This document shows positions 38,051 through 46,860 of a stretch of DNA of 64,000 nt, in pieces; the first letter of the stretch is position 1, and each line of letters starts with the position of its first letter. Location of the stretch: contig CANMEQ010000004.1 in NCBI GenBank assembly GCA_947497065.1, forward strand, positions 124,001-188,000, read 5' to 3'. The notes below the pieces were generated by a model that saw only the letters and a program-made list of their open reading frames with translations, was not told where the DNA came from and ran no database searches. The stretch comes from an uncultured Paracoccaceae bacterium (GTDB lineage Bacteria > Pseudomonadota > Alphaproteobacteria > Rhodobacterales > Rhodobacteraceae). The translations under genes were made by a program, and so were the position numbers.

Positions 38051-38637
38051 AGGAGGCTCATCAATTCGGAGTGGCGGGCGGTGAAATCTTTGCGAACGTC
38101 TAGGGGCGCACGGAGGCGGATTTTTGCGACTTCGGCCAGTTTAGGGTCTGGTTTGCCGAAGATCTTGTTGGCTTCTGCTTCGGTGAAACCTGCGATTTGG
38201 ATGGCTTCCATCCAGGCGCTGACGGTGTCGGCCTTTTTGATTTGTTTTTTGACGGTGGCGGGCACCTGAGCGGGTAGGCCGAAGCGGATGTGGATCGCGG
38301 ACATGAGGCGCGCGTCTAGGGTTTCATAGCCGGGACCGACGGCGGCTTTCACGGGGCTGATCATATCACCGATCACGTATTCGGGGGCGTCATGCAGGAG
38401 GGCGGCGAGTTGCCATTTGACGGGGGCCTTTGGGTTCATAGCCGAGAAAATTTGTTCGACGAGCAAGGAGTGTTCGGCGACGGAATAGGCGAAGTCGCCC
38501 CGTGTCTGGCCGTTCCAGCGGGCGACGAAGGCAAGGCCGTGGGCGATGTCTTCGATTTCGATGTCCATCGGGGTCGGGTCCAGCAGGTCGAGCCTGCGGC
38601 CTGAGAGCATGCGTTGCCAAGCACGGGGTTGTTTCAT
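38047..38637 (-). CDS. HD-domain phosphohydrolase (YfbR-like)
   Basis: This 196-residue protein carries the HD metal motif: His in YSVAEHSLLVEQI, the HD pair in LLHDAPEYVIGDM, and a downstream Asp. The early-position helices and the SVAEHS motif resemble YfbR-type 5'-nucleotidases, so a nucleotide monophosphatase role is plausible but unproved. I place the start at 38,637 (MKQPRAWQRM) because AGGAGG sits 6 bases upstream; the longer in-frame reading into the ahcY region is not supported. It is divergent from ahcY. Confidence 0.85.
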   Translation of the reverse strand: MKQPRAWQRMLSGRRLDLLDPTPMDIEIEDIAHGLAFVARWNGQTRGDFAYSVAEHSLLVEQIFSAMNPKAPVKWQLAALLHDAPEYVIGDMISPVKAAVGPGYETLDARLMSAIHIRFGLPAQVPATVKKQIKKADTVSAWMEAIQIAGFTEAEANKIFGKPDPKLAEVAKIRLRAPLDVRKDFTARHSELMSLL

Positions 38638-38742
38638 TTCGGCCTCCTGATCGCGTGGCGACATTACGGCGCGGTGCCTGTCATTGTCGAGGTGAAAGGG
38701 GAGTGATATGGGGCATGCAAAGCTGATGTAAGGAGAGCCGTT

Positions 38743-40131
38743 ATGGCCAAAGACTATATCGTTAAGGACATTGAACTGGCGGCGTTTGGCCGTAAGGAAT
38801 TGGATATCGCGGAAACCGAAATGCCGGGTCTGATGGCGTGTCGTGCGGAATACGGGGAAAGCAAGCCGTTGAAGGGTGCGCGGATCGTTGGTTCGTTGCA
38901 TATGACCATTCAGACGGCTGTTTTGATTGAAACGCTGGTTGAGCTGGGTGCTGATGTGCGCTGGGCGTCGTGCAACATTTTCTCCACGCAAGACCATGCG
39001 GCGGCGGCGATTGCAGAAGGCGGCACGCCTGTGTTTGCGATCAAGGGCCAGTCGTTGGAAGAGCACTGGGATTACTTGGACAAATCATTCCAGTTCGAAG
39101 ATGGGCCGAACATGATTTTGGACGATGGTGGTGATGCCACGTTGTACATTCTGTTTGGCGCACGGATGGAAGCTGGTGAGGATGTTATTCCTGTGCCGCA
39201 GTCCGAAGAAGAAGAAGTGATCAAGGCGCAGATCCAGAAACGTATGGAGCAGAGCCCAGGTTGGTTCACCAAAATGCGCGATCAGATCAAGGGCGTGTCT
39301 GAGGAGACAACAACGGGTGTGCACCGTTTGTATGATCTGCACAAAAACGGTCAGCTGCCGTTCCCTGCGATCAACGTGAACGACAGTGTGACCAAGTCGA
39401 AGTTCGACAACAAATACGGCTGTAAGGAATCGCTGGTGGACGGTATTCGCCGCGCCACCGATACGATGATGGCCGGTAAGGTTGCTGTTGTTCTGGGTTA
39501 CGGCGATGTGGGCAAAGGTTGTGCCGCGTCGCTGGTGGGTGCCGGTGCACGTGTGATTGTAACCGAGGTTGATCCGATCTGTGCGCTGCAAGCGGCGATG
39601 GACGGTTTTCAGGTGACGACCATTGATGAAGTGATTGGCACGGCCGATATTTTCATCACGACAACGGGCAACAAAGACGTGATCCGCATCGAGCATATGC
39701 GCGAGATGAAGGACATGGCGATTGTTGGCAACATCGGCCACTTCGACAACGAAATTCAGGTTGCTGCGTTGAAGAACCACAAGTGGACCAACATCAAAGA
39801 ACAGGTGGATATGATCGAGATGCCCAACGGGCACCGGTTGATCCTGTTGTCTGAGGGACGTTTGCTGAACCTTGGGAACGCCACGGGCCACCCATCCTTC
39901 GTGATGTCGGCATCGTTCACCAACCAGGTTTTGGCGCAGATTGAATTGTGGACGAAGGGTGATGAATATCAGCCGGGCGTCTTTATTTTGCCGAAACATC
40001 TGGATGAGAAAGTTGCGCGTCTGCACCTTGACCGGATTGGTGTGAAACTGTCGACGCTGAACCCTGAGCAGGCCGCCTATATTGGTGTGACGCCTGAGGG
40101 TCCGTTCAAGCCGGAGCACTACCGCTACTGA
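38743..40131 (+). CDS. ahcY: Adenosylhomocysteinase (S-adenosylhomocysteine hydrolase)
   Basis: AhcY (462 residues) hydrolyses SAH to adenosine and homocysteine, relieving methyltransferase product inhibition. The NAD-binding [13 protein letters not shown] and the active-site region [17 protein letters not shown] are present. The C-terminus ends PFKPEHYRY, the family signature. A strong ribosome binding site (AAGGAG) precedes the ATG. The gene is downstream of regA in Rhodobacter too, but here four other genes lie between. I see no SAH riboswitch in the 105-base leader. Confidence 0.98.
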   Translation: MAKDYIVKDIELAAFGRKELDIAETEMPGLMACRAEYGESKPLKGARIVGSLHMTIQTAVLIETLVELGADVRWASCNIFSTQDHAAAAIAEGGTPVFAIKGQSLEEHWDYLDKSFQFEDGPNMILDDGGDATLYILFGARMEAGEDVIPVPQSEEEEVIKAQIQKRMEQSPGWFTKMRDQIKGVSEETTTGVHRLYDLHKNGQLPFPAINVNDSVTKSKFDNKYGCKESLVDGIRRATDTMMAGKVAVVLGYGDVGKGCAASLVGAGARVIVTEVDPICALQAAMDGFQVTTIDEVIGTADIFITTTGNKDVIRIEHMREMKDMAIVGNIGHFDNEIQVAALKNHKWTNIKEQVDMIEMPNGHRLILLSEGRLLNLGNATGHPSFVMSASFTNQVLAQIELWTKGDEYQPGVFILPKHLDEKVARLHLDRIGVKLSTLNPEQAAYIGVTPEGPFKPEHYRY

Positions 40132-40167
40132 TTTCCATTTTGGAAAATCTTTGAAAAACAATACCAA

Positions 40168-40195
40168 ACGCCATTCCTTCGGGAGTGGCGTTTTT
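40168..40195 (+). terminator. Intrinsic terminator downstream of ahcY
   Basis: ACGCCATTCC, loop TTCG and GGAGTGGCGT form a 10-bp stem with one G-U pair and a UUCG tetraloop, followed by TTTT. It is 37 bases past the ahcY stop. Confidence 0.92.
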
Positions 40196-40215
40196 CGTTT
40201 CTTTTCATCTTTTTT

Positions 40216-40261
40216 GGAACTTGGGTTGAGGGGTCTGTGTTGTGTCGTCGATGTCAACACA
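40216..40261 (+). promoter_or_regulatory. Possible EcfG-type promoter and inverted repeat upstream of the PRC-barrel gene
   Basis: GGAAC (40,216-40,220) is followed after 17 bases by TGTT, one base away from the alphaproteobacterial general-stress (EcfG) pattern GGAAC-N16/17-CGTT. Directly over the -10, TGTGTTG (40,236-40,242) and CAACACA (40,255-40,261) form a perfect 7-bp inverted repeat with a 12-base spacer. The gene downstream is of a type often under general-stress control. Function is inferred, and EcfG is not shown to exist in this organism. Confidence 0.35.
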
Positions 40262-40277
40262 ATGAGAAGGAAACAAG

Positions 40278-40895
40278 ATGACCTTTACAAAGATGACGAC
40301 AACAACAGCGATCGCACTTGCCTTGGCCACACCGGTCCTTGCGCAGGAGGTGCCGCAAACGAATGAACAGACAGAAGCGCCCATTGGTATGGAGGCCGAG
40401 CTGGGCCTAGAGGCCTATGGGACCGAGACGCCAGGTGATGAGACCGCGCAGAGTGATCCAGCGATCACCGCCGCCCCCCCTGCTGACACACGTTTGTCTG
40501 AAGCAGATGCCATGAACGACCAACCGCCCGGTGAAGATATTGCCCTGAATGAACGTGAGAGCGACGCGCTGAGCGCTGATGCCGGCGGTGATTTCATGCT
40601 GGCAGGCCACACGGTTGCACAGGTTGTCGGGATGGATGTGATTGCTGAGTCCGGTGAGCCGATTGGTGAAATCGATACGATCTATATGGCAAATGACACC
40701 TATATGGCCATTGTCGGGATTGGTGGTTTCTGGGGGATCGGTGAGACCGATGTTGCCGTACCATTGGAAAACACGGTCTTGTACGGGAACAGCGGCCTGA
40801 GCCTGCCGGGATATTCTGAAGAAGATATCCGTGCCTTGCCGCAGGTCAGCTCGACCGACGTTGTGGATTTGGCCGGTGAGCATGTGATCGGCTAA
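40278..40895 (+). CDS. Secreted PRC-barrel domain protein
   Basis: This 205-residue protein starts with a signal peptide (about residues 1-23, ending PVLAQ). A variable, acidic region follows, then a PRC-barrel domain (about residues 110-180) with VVGMDVIAESGEPIGEIDTIY. PRC barrels are small beta domains found in RimM, photosynthetic reaction centre H subunits and many stress-related envelope proteins. Here the protein is probably periplasmic. Its ribosome binding site AAGGA is 6 bases before the ATG. The exact function is unknown. Confidence 0.88.
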   Translation: MTFTKMTTTTAIALALATPVLAQEVPQTNEQTEAPIGMEAELGLEAYGTETPGDETAQSDPAITAAPPADTRLSEADAMNDQPPGEDIALNERESDALSADAGGDFMLAGHTVAQVVGMDVIAESGEPIGEIDTIYMANDTYMAIVGIGGFWGIGETDVAVPLENTVLYGNSGLSLPGYSEEDIRALPQVSSTDVVDLAGEHVIG

Positions 40896-40913
40896 TACAG
40901 CGCCACATATTTT

Positions 40914-40952
40914 GCCCAGCCCCATTTCAAGGGGTTGGGCTTTCTCATTTTT
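40914..40952 (+). terminator. Intrinsic terminator downstream of the PRC-barrel gene
   Basis: GCCCAGCCCC, a 7-base loop and GGGGTTGGGC form a 10-bp stem with one G-U pair, followed by a T-rich run. It starts 18 bases after the stop. Confidence 0.85.
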
Positions 40953-41037
40953 GTGAGTTCACGAACCTGTGTCGGGTCTTCTGGAACCTTTTGTCTTAAT
41001 GCGCGTTGTCTAAGTATCCAGATAGAAAGAAATCATC

Positions 41038-41328
41038 ATGTTCGCCCGTATCGCAACCCTTATCCTCCTTACCAGCACCGTCGCAGCGCCTGCGTTTGCA
41101 GCGTTCGAGGACGAGGCCGCATTCGGCCATGAGATCGCAGATTACTACGTTGCCGACACGGCGCAATATGCCGGCGCCGCCTGTAGCCATCCGTTGGATT
41201 TGTTGGACGATTTCAAAGACGCGCAGACGAAAGCGTACGAAGGCGAGAAGTCTTTGTTGACGGTTTTGACCGGGATCACGCCAACGCATTTCCCACAGGC
41301 CGCTTTGCCGGTTGTCGCCTGTAACTGA
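41038..41328 (+). CDS. Small secreted protein of unknown function
   Basis: This 96-residue protein has a clear signal peptide (residues 1-21, cleavage after PAFA). An acidic, probably helical mature part of about 75 residues has Cys at two places (AACSHP and the last-but-one residue). I do not recognise a family. A periplasmic disulfide between the two Cys is plausible. It precedes the extensin-like gene by 34 bases, so they may be co-transcribed. The ribosome binding site is weak. Confidence 0.7.
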   Translation: MFARIATLILLTSTVAAPAFAAFEDEAAFGHEIADYYVADTAQYAGAACSHPLDLLDDFKDAQTKAYEGEKSLLTVLTGITPTHFPQAALPVVACN

Positions 41329-41362
41329 TCTGTCGCAGGTTCCAACAACGACGGAGTGATTG

Positions 41363-42136
41363 GTGACCGAAGACGACGACACGCACCTACCTGAAAAACA
41401 AAAGAAGCGTCTTTTGATACCGATCCTTGGGTCGGTGTTGGGGACGCTTTTAATGGTTTTATTTTTGGGGGCGGCGGGTGTTGCTGTTTTGGCGGTGACC
41501 CACCCTGATACGCCGTTGCCGCCTGAATGGAATCCCAACCAGCCATTGGCTGTGTCGGACCCTGTTAGCCCGTTGACCCCTTGGAAATTGCGGCAGGCGT
41601 TGAGTGATCCGGCGCAGTGTGTCGCGGTTTTGCTGAACGCAGGGCAGGCGGTGGCGCGCGATCCGTTGGAGGTGTCTGAGAATTGCCATGTGCGCAACCG
41701 TGTGGCGTTAAGCGGCGTAGGGCAGGCGCGGGTTGATACGATTGAGACATCTTGTGCGACGGCATTGCGGATGGCGATGTGGGAACAACACGGTGTGCAG
41801 CCTGCGGCGGAGGAATTTTTCGGGTCGTCTGTGGCGGTTGTTCGGCAGATTGGCAGCTATAACTGTCGCCCCATTCGCACAACGCAAGGGCCGTCGACCC
41901 GGTGGAGCACCCATTCTACGGCTGACGCGATTGATATCACCGGGTTCGATTTGGCGGATGGTCAGCGGGTGCGGTTGATCCGTGACTGGGATGGGGATGG
42001 GCCGAAGGCCGCGTTTTTGCGGGCGGTGCGCGACAGTGCCTGCACCTGGTTTGCCACGACGCTCAGCCCTGATTTTAACAGCCTTCACGCGGATCATTTT
42101 CATTTGCAGGCACGTGGATGGGGCACCTGCCGTTAG
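41363..42136 (+). CDS. Extensin-like domain protein (membrane-anchored)
   Basis: This protein has a cytoplasmic charged start, one membrane helix (about residues 18-42) and a C-terminal extensin-like domain. The metal-binding signature appears as HSTADAIDITGF and, near the end, LHADHFHLQARGWGTCR, typical of a D-Ala-D-Ala-carboxypeptidase-like (peptidase M15-related) fold. A role on peptidoglycan is therefore plausible. I chose GTG at 41,363 (257 residues), 6 bases after GGAG; a TTG one codon earlier is less well placed. Confidence 0.85.
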   Translation: MTEDDDTHLPEKQKKRLLIPILGSVLGTLLMVLFLGAAGVAVLAVTHPDTPLPPEWNPNQPLAVSDPVSPLTPWKLRQALSDPAQCVAVLLNAGQAVARDPLEVSENCHVRNRVALSGVGQARVDTIETSCATALRMAMWEQHGVQPAAEEFFGSSVAVVRQIGSYNCRPIRTTQGPSTRWSTHSTADAIDITGFDLADGQRVRLIRDWDGDGPKAAFLRAVRDSACTWFATTLSPDFNSLHADHFHLQARGWGTCR

Positions 42137-42239
42137 CGGGATGGGAATTCGGGTGTGAATTTCCCTTTGCGGAACAAAAATATGACAGTAACGTCAGCGC
42201 AGCGCCCGACGTGGGCCAAATCAACGGTGGGAGAATACC

Positions 42240-42581
42240 ATGAGCAAGCGTGACGACCTGATCGCGAAATACGCAGATGACCTGAAAAACAAGTGTGGCA
42301 TGACGCCAGACATGGATTTGCTGACGAAAGTAACTATCGGTTGCGGTCCGTCCATCTATAACGCGGATGCGTCTACGGTTGCGGGCAGCCAGAAAGCTGA
42401 GCTGGAAACTGTTAAGAATAACTTCCTGATCAAAAAGCTGGGCCTTGCGGATGGTCCGCAGCTGATGGAAGCGATTGATTCCGTTATTGAGACTTACGGT
42501 AAATCCGAGCGCACGAAGTACCGTGCGGTTGTGTATTACATGCTGGCAAAGCACTTCGGCAAAGAATCCGTATACGGCTAA
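42240..42581 (+). CDS. DUF2853 family protein
   Basis: This 113-residue soluble protein matches the DUF2853 family, which is common in Rhodobacterales and some marine bacteria. It is helical, with conserved stretches MSKRDDLIAKYADDLK and TKVTIGCGPSIYN, and ends KHFGKESVYG. GGTGGGAG precedes the ATG and an intrinsic terminator follows, so it is a single-gene unit that is probably well expressed. The function is unknown. Confidence 0.88.
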   Translation: MSKRDDLIAKYADDLKNKCGMTPDMDLLTKVTIGCGPSIYNADASTVAGSQKAELETVKNNFLIKKLGLADGPQLMEAIDSVIETYGKSERTKYRAVVYYMLAKHFGKESVYG

Positions 42582-42605
42582 GTCTTTGTGATAATTTGAA
42601 TGAAG

Positions 42606-42632
42606 CGCCCGTCAGGTTCTGGCGGGCGTTTT
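42606..42632 (+). terminator. Intrinsic terminator downstream of the DUF2853 gene
   Basis: CGCCCGTCAG, loop GTT and CTGGCGGGCG form a 10-bp stem with one G-U pair, followed by TTTT, 24 bases after the stop. Confidence 0.9.
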
Positions 42633-42767
42633 GCATTTGAATTGAATTTTAGGCGGAATCGTTTTGGTTTCTTGGTCTTTAGTCGGTAGCTTGGCTTGAG
42701 ATCAGAACGGTCTGAACCAGATTTACGTTGCGCGTGTGGTGGCTCTGCGGAGTTCGCGTGGGTGAGA

Positions 42768-42807
42768 GAAAGGGTTCGGGCCAGTGGTTCGAACCCTTTC
42801 GTTTTTT
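42768..42807 (+). terminator. Strong terminator-like hairpin in an otherwise empty gap
   Basis: GAAAGGGTTCG (42,768-42,778) and CGAACCCTTTC (42,790-42,800) pair perfectly over 11 bp with an 11-base loop, followed by GTTTTTT. The T-run makes it a plus-strand terminator, yet the upstream gene already has its own terminator at 42,606. It may end an unannotated short transcript or act on the DUF1761 mRNA from the other side. Confidence 0.6.
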
Positions 42808-42812
42808 GCGTG

Positions 42813-43208
42813 CTAGAGCAGGGTGAGTGCCGCGCCCATCAAGGCGCAGCCGATTGTTGCATAGGCGCCGTTGATAAGCGTTAGTTTGTGCGAATGCATC
42901 GAATAGCCGTGAAATAGGGCCAGCCATGGGGTGATGAAAAACAACCCAATTCCGCCGCCTGACAAGATGCCTTTGCCCAATGTATCGATGCCGGAGGTTG
43001 CGAAATTGTGGCGCATCATGCCGGCCACCACCAACAAGGCGATCGCGCATGTGACGTAGGGCACGGGGCTGCGCATGTTTTGCGGGTTGCCGTCCGCGTC
43101 GAGCGGCACTTGGCTGGTTTGTTTCCATGTGTCGGCGAAGATGCCGTACCAGAATGCGCCAAACCCAAAGCTGAGTGCAGCGCCGATGACAATTGCGAGT
43201 AGTCCCAT
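42813..43208 (-). CDS. DUF1761 family membrane protein
   Basis: This 131-residue protein has about four membrane helices and the DUF1761 features ALSFGFGAFWYGIFADTW at the start and ATIGCALMGAAL at the end. The function is unknown. I use the ATG at 43,208, which has GGAG 7 bases upstream and begins directly with the first helix; an upstream in-frame start would add 10 polar residues. It is downstream of the EVE-domain gene on the same strand. Confidence 0.88.
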   Translation of the reverse strand: MGLLAIVIGAALSFGFGAFWYGIFADTWKQTSQVPLDADGNPQNMRSPVPYVTCAIALLVVAGMMRHNFATSGIDTLGKGILSGGGIGLFFITPWLALFHGYSMHSHKLTLINGAYATIGCALMGAALTLL

Positions 43209-43266
43209 TCTACGTCTCCCGTCGAAGTTCAATGCCATCGAGTTTGGCGGGAGAAATGCGATCTGG

Positions 43267-43686
43267 CTAGGGGTCTGTTTGGCCGAGATTGCAGATCAGG
43301 GTCCATTCCGCTTCGGTCACCGGTTGCACAGAGAGACGGGCGCTTTTGACCAAAACCATCTCAGATAAACGTTCATTGGCTTTAATCTGGTCCAATGTGA
43401 CGTGGGTTTTGAAGGGGTAGAGCGCTTTGATATCCACGCAGTCCCAACGGTCATCGTCGGTGGTGCTGTCGGGGTGGGCGGCGGCGCAGATTTCGACAAT
43501 GCCGACAATCGCGCGCTCTTTCTGGGAATGGTAGAAAAAGCCACGGTCGCCCACGGCCATCTCACGCATGAAATTGCGGGCTTGGTAGTTGCGCACGCCG
43601 TCCCATTCTTCGCCAGCGTCGCCTTTGGCGACTTGTTGATCCCAGCTCCAGGTGGAGGGTTCGGATTTAAAGAGCCAGTAGCGCAT
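43267..43686 (-). CDS. EVE domain protein
   Basis: This 139-residue protein is a single EVE domain (PUA-like fold, former DUF55). The N-terminus RYWLFKSEPSTWSWD and the GVRNYQARNFMR motif, with aromatic residues, form the pocket that in relatives binds modified bases such as 5-methylcytosine derivatives in nucleic acids. The ligand here is unknown. The start ATG shares one base with the YciI stop (TAATG), so they are coupled. The tsaD-gpsA-YciI-EVE order is frequent in alphaproteobacteria. Confidence 0.93.
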   Translation of the reverse strand: MRYWLFKSEPSTWSWDQQVAKGDAGEEWDGVRNYQARNFMREMAVGDRGFFYHSQKERAIVGIVEICAAAHPDSTTDDDRWDCVDIKALYPFKTHVTLDQIKANERLSEMVLVKSARLSVQPVTEAEWTLICNLGQTDP

Positions 43687-43958
43687 TAGCCGATGACCTT
43701 TTTCCATTCTTCGATGCGTACTTTTTCGAACAGGCCCGCTTTTGCGTAAGGGTCATTCTCGGCCCAAGCCTGGGCTGCGGCCATATCATCGACGTTCATA
43801 ATGATCAGGGAGCCAGACATGGTGCCGTCTGTATCCAGAAAGGGGCCAGCCATTTCGACGACACCTGTTTCCTTGATGTAGGCGAGGTGGGCGTCACGAT
43901 TGTCGAGGCGGACCTGAAGGGCGCCGGGTTTGTCACGGGTGATGAGGGCAATGCGCAT
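43686..43958 (-). CDS. YciI family protein
   Basis: This 90-residue protein is a YciI-like ferredoxin-fold dimer. The sequence MRIALITRDKPGALQVRLDNRDAHLAYI and the conserved DMAAAQAWAENDPYAKAGLFEKV contain the family's His and Asp residues. Some relatives are dehydrochlorinases or act in aromatic catabolism, but most have no known role. It is 2 bases after gpsA and overlaps the EVE gene by 1. Confidence 0.92.
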   Translation of the reverse strand: MRIALITRDKPGALQVRLDNRDAHLAYIKETGVVEMAGPFLDTDGTMSGSLIIMNVDDMAAAQAWAENDPYAKAGLFEKVRIEEWKKVIG

Positions 43959-43960
43959 GA

Positions 43961-44923
43961 TTATTCCTTTCGCAGTGGGCGAGATAAGAGGGTTGCGAGG
44001 GCCATTTCAGGTGTAATGGACCCGCTTGATAGATTGGCGACGACTTTGCAGATCGGCAAATCAAGTTGATGTTGGTCGGCAAGTTTGGTCACGGAAACGG
44101 CCGTTGCAGCACCTTCGACGGTGGTGGCTGTGTCGAACGGTTGGCCTGCGCCGATGGAGAGGCCAAAGCGGTAGTTGCGCGATGCGTCGGACGTGCAGGT
44201 GAGGGCGAGATCGCCAAAGCCGGACAGGCCCGTGAGGGTTTCCGGGTCGGCGCCCAAGGCGGCCCCGATGCGGCGCATTTCGGCGAAGCCCCGCGTGACG
44301 ATTGCGGCACGCGCGCTTTCACCAAAACCGGCGCCCATGCAGACGCCACAGGCGATTGCGATGACGTTTTTCAGCGCGCCACCAAGTTCGGCGCCGATGA
44401 TGTCGTGGCTGAGATAGAGCCGCAATGTGGGGGTTGAGAGGCATTCCTGCAGATAGGCGCTGTCGTCATCCTCGGCGCAGGCGAGGGTGAGCGCGGTGGG
44501 CAAGTTGTTGGCGATATCGGCTGCGAAGCTGGGGCCGGTGAGCATGGCCGGTTTCGCGCTGGGCACGAGATTTTCGATGAGCGCTACGGGGCCGCGCAAC
44601 GTCGTTTGATCGATGCCCTTGCAGCAGGCGACGAGACGTTTGCCGTCAAGATGGTCGCTGTGCGTTTCGAGCCACGCACCGAGCCGTTGAGCCGGTATCG
44701 CAAGAAGCAGGGTGTCTGCCTCGAAAAGCGTGTCTATGTCTGCGGTAACGGCGACATTCTGTGGGATCGTGCACCCTTTGAGGCGGGCCGTGTTTTCGCG
44801 GGTTTGGGCCATGCTTGCGGCAGCGTCGGGGTCGCGTGCCCAAAGGGTGACGGGCCCGTTTGCGGCCAGCGCGATGGCCAAACCTGTTCCGAATGCCCCT
44901 GCACCTGCGACGGCGATCTTCAT
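43961..44923 (-). CDS. gpsA: Glycerol-3-phosphate dehydrogenase (NAD(P)+)
   Basis: GpsA (320 residues) makes sn-glycerol 3-phosphate from dihydroxyacetone phosphate for phospholipid synthesis. The dinucleotide loop [17 protein letters not shown] opens the protein. The catalytic Lys lies in the [13 protein letters not shown] motif, and [14 protein letters not shown] is present. Its start overlaps tsaD by 4 bases. The protein is slightly shorter than E. coli GpsA but complete. Confidence 0.97.
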   Translation of the reverse strand: MKIAVAGAGAFGTGLAIALAANGPVTLWARDPDAAASMAQTRENTARLKGCTIPQNVAVTADIDTLFEADTLLLAIPAQRLGAWLETHSDHLDGKRLVACCKGIDQTTLRGPVALIENLVPSAKPAMLTGPSFAADIANNLPTALTLACAEDDDSAYLQECLSTPTLRLYLSHDIIGAELGGALKNVIAIACGVCMGAGFGESARAAIVTRGFAEMRRIGAALGADPETLTGLSGFGDLALTCTSDASRNYRFGLSIGAGQPFDTATTVEGAATAVSVTKLADQHQLDLPICKVVANLSSGSITPEMALATLLSRPLRKE

Positions 44924-46014
44924 GCCTTTGCCCCTTTCTTGCCGCTGCCCAAAAGGGTGGGGCTGGTTTGGTCGAGGGGCCAGCGGGGGCGGGCGGAGAG
45001 TGTCATATCATCAAACTGTCCTGTGTGGGCGCGGTGGAGGCCGGCGAAGGCGATCATGGCGGCATTATCGGTGCACAGGGCGAGGGGTGGTGCGGAGAAA
45101 TCAGTCTCTGTTTCTGCGCAAAGCGATTGAAGGCCTGTTCGGATTGCGCTGTTGGCGGCGACGCCACCTGCGACGGCGAGGGCCTGAACATTTGGGTTGA
45201 TTTTGCGGGCTTCAGCCAAGGCGCGGCGCGATTTTGCGATGAGAACATCGGTGATGGCGGCCTGAAAGCTGGCGCAAAGGTCGGCGCGCAGGGCGCGGGG
45301 GAGGCCGCCGTGATCAGCGATGACTTGATCGCGGGCGCGCAGGATCGCGGTTTTCAGACCCGAGAAGGACATGTTGCAATCATCGCGGTTGAGAAGGGGG
45401 CGGGGCAGGGCGAAGGATTTAGGGTCGCCGGATTTGGCTTCGGTTTCGACTGCGGGTCCGCCGGGTTGGGCGAGGCCAAGGATGCGGGCGGTTTTGTCGA
45501 AAGCTTCGCCCGGGGCATCATCGATCGTGCCGCCGAGGCGGGTGTAGGCATCGGGGCCTTCGACGAGGAGGAACTGGCAGTGGCCGCCGGAGACCAGCAA
45601 CATCAGGTAGGGGAAGGCGATGCCGTCTGTCAGTTGCGGGGTTAGTGCGTGGCCCGCGAGGTGGTTGATGCCGATCAGGGGCGTGCCGGTGGCAAGGCTG
45701 AGGCCTTTGGCGCACATGACGGCAGAGAGCACGCCACCGATAAGGCCGGGGCCTGCGGTGACGGCGATAGCATCGATGTTTGCGAGGGATGTGTTGGCCT
45801 GAGATAGAGCCTGTTTCACCGCAAGATCGATTTTTTCCGCATGGGCGCGAGCGGCGATTTCGGGGACGACACCGCCGAAGGCCGCGTGTGCATCGGTTTG
45901 GCCGATCACGATGTTTGAGATCACATGGGCGTTTTTCGGGGTACCGCGCACGACTGCGGCTGCTGTGTCGTCACAGCTGCTTTCGAGGCCAAGGATTGTT
46001 AGGGGGGCTGACAT
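44920..46014 (-). CDS. tsaD: tRNA N6-adenosine threonylcarbamoyltransferase TsaD
   Basis: TsaD (364 residues) transfers threonylcarbamoyl to A37 of tRNA with TsaB and TsaE. The ASKHA fold is evident: [16 protein letters not shown] at the start, [14 protein letters not shown], the metal-binding [16 protein letters not shown] and [15 protein letters not shown] use the ATG at 46,014 because homologues begin [12 protein letters not shown]; the longer in-frame form adds 30 residues lacking the fold. It is divergent from hemD. Confidence 0.97.
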   Translation of the reverse strand: MSAPLTILGLESSCDDTAAAVVRGTPKNAHVISNIVIGQTDAHAAFGGVVPEIAARAHAEKIDLAVKQALSQANTSLANIDAIAVTAGPGLIGGVLSAVMCAKGLSLATGTPLIGINHLAGHALTPQLTDGIAFPYLMLLVSGGHCQFLLVEGPDAYTRLGGTIDDAPGEAFDKTARILGLAQPGGPAVETEAKSGDPKSFALPRPLLNRDDCNMSFSGLKTAILRARDQVIADHGGLPRALRADLCASFQAAITDVLIAKSRRALAEARKINPNVQALAVAGGVAANSAIRTGLQSLCAETETDFSAPPLALCTDNAAMIAFAGLHRAHTGQFDDMTLSARPRWPLDQTSPTLLGSGKKGAKA

Positions 46015-46097
46015 GGGAACGGCCCGTTTGCTTGCGTCTGGTTGGGTTGCAGGTAACACTTGGCGGCAATCGCTACAATGGCTGAGGGGCTGGCGCA

Positions 46098-46787
46098 TTG
46101 GCACCGTTTGAAAATCCGATCGTTCTGGTGACCCGCCCTGCAGACAGCGCAGCGCGGTTTGTGGCCGCGTTGCGGGATGTTGCGGGGGCGTTTGAGCCGC
46201 TGGTTTTGCCTGCTTTTGAGGTTGAGGCGCTGGCCTATGAGGCTGTGCCGTTCGAGGACGCGGTGTTTACCTCACGAGCGGGGGCGATGTTTGCACCGGA
46301 TGGCGCAGGGCGCGTGGCCTGGTGTGTGGGTGAGGCAACGGCGGATGCGGCGCGGGCCAAAGGGTATGTTCCAAAAGTAGGGTGTGGGGGGGCGGATGCG
46401 CTTGTAACACTGATTCTGGAGGGAAAACCAAGGGGTCGGTTGGTTCATTTCCGCGGGGAAAAAATACGCGTTTTTGTCACCGATAGGTTGAATGCTGAAA
46501 ATTTGAACTGTTTGGAAATTGTAAATTATCACAAACGTTTGAACCGCCCGACCGCGCAGCAGCTTGCCGTATTGCAGGAGGGGCGCCCCTGTGTTGCACC
46601 TGTTTTTTCAGGTGAAACAGTGTCTATTATTGGGGATTGGGATATTCCGTTTGATCAGGTTACGATGGTTGCGATCAGCCCAGAGGTGGCGGAGGTTGCG
46701 AAGGGCTTGCAGCCGTTCGCGGTAACCTGTGCGCAAGAGCCGGATTTGGGGGCTATGGTGCGTGCGACTTCGCGTTTGATTGCTTGA
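46098..46787 (+). CDS. hemD: Uroporphyrinogen-III synthase
   Basis: This 229-residue protein is a divergent HemD, which closes hydroxymethylbilane with inversion of ring D. Sequence conservation in this family is low. The support is the start [18 protein letters not shown], the weak [11 protein letters not shown] motif, the length, and the neighbours (mitofilin and hemY follow, as in other alphaproteobacteria). The start is probably TTG at 46,098, with GAGGGG 8 bases upstream. The hemC gene is not adjacent. Confidence 0.82.
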   Translation: MAPFENPIVLVTRPADSAARFVAALRDVAGAFEPLVLPAFEVEALAYEAVPFEDAVFTSRAGAMFAPDGAGRVAWCVGEATADAARAKGYVPKVGCGGADALVTLILEGKPRGRLVHFRGEKIRVFVTDRLNAENLNCLEIVNYHKRLNRPTAQQLAVLQEGRPCVAPVFSGETVSIIGDWDIPFDQVTMVAISPEVAEVAKGLQPFAVTCAQEPDLGAMVRATSRLIA

Positions 46788-46860
46788 GGGTCATGAACGC
46801 CCACGCTAGGGTGACTTGGGGGACATTTGGGTTCCGGATGTAGTTAGGTGGGTGGCAAAC

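Noticed and set aside
38638-38742. SAH or SAM riboswitch before ahcY
   Set aside because: The 105-base leader has no conserved riboswitch core or stable stem pattern that I can recognise; it contains only an ordinary AAGGAG ribosome binding site.
38638-39066. Longer N-terminus for the HD-domain protein
   Set aside because: It would extend through the ahcY promoter into ahcY itself; the internal ATG at 38,637 has AGGAGG at ideal distance.
39085-40260. Long minus-strand open frame of 391 codons opposite ahcY
   Set aside because: It is antisense to a highly conserved enzyme, runs across the ahcY terminator and has His/Arg-rich shadow composition.
42768-42800. tRNA-like T-arm (GGTTCGAACCC)
   Set aside because: The sequence is one arm of a perfect hairpin; no acceptor, D or anticodon stems can be drawn around it.
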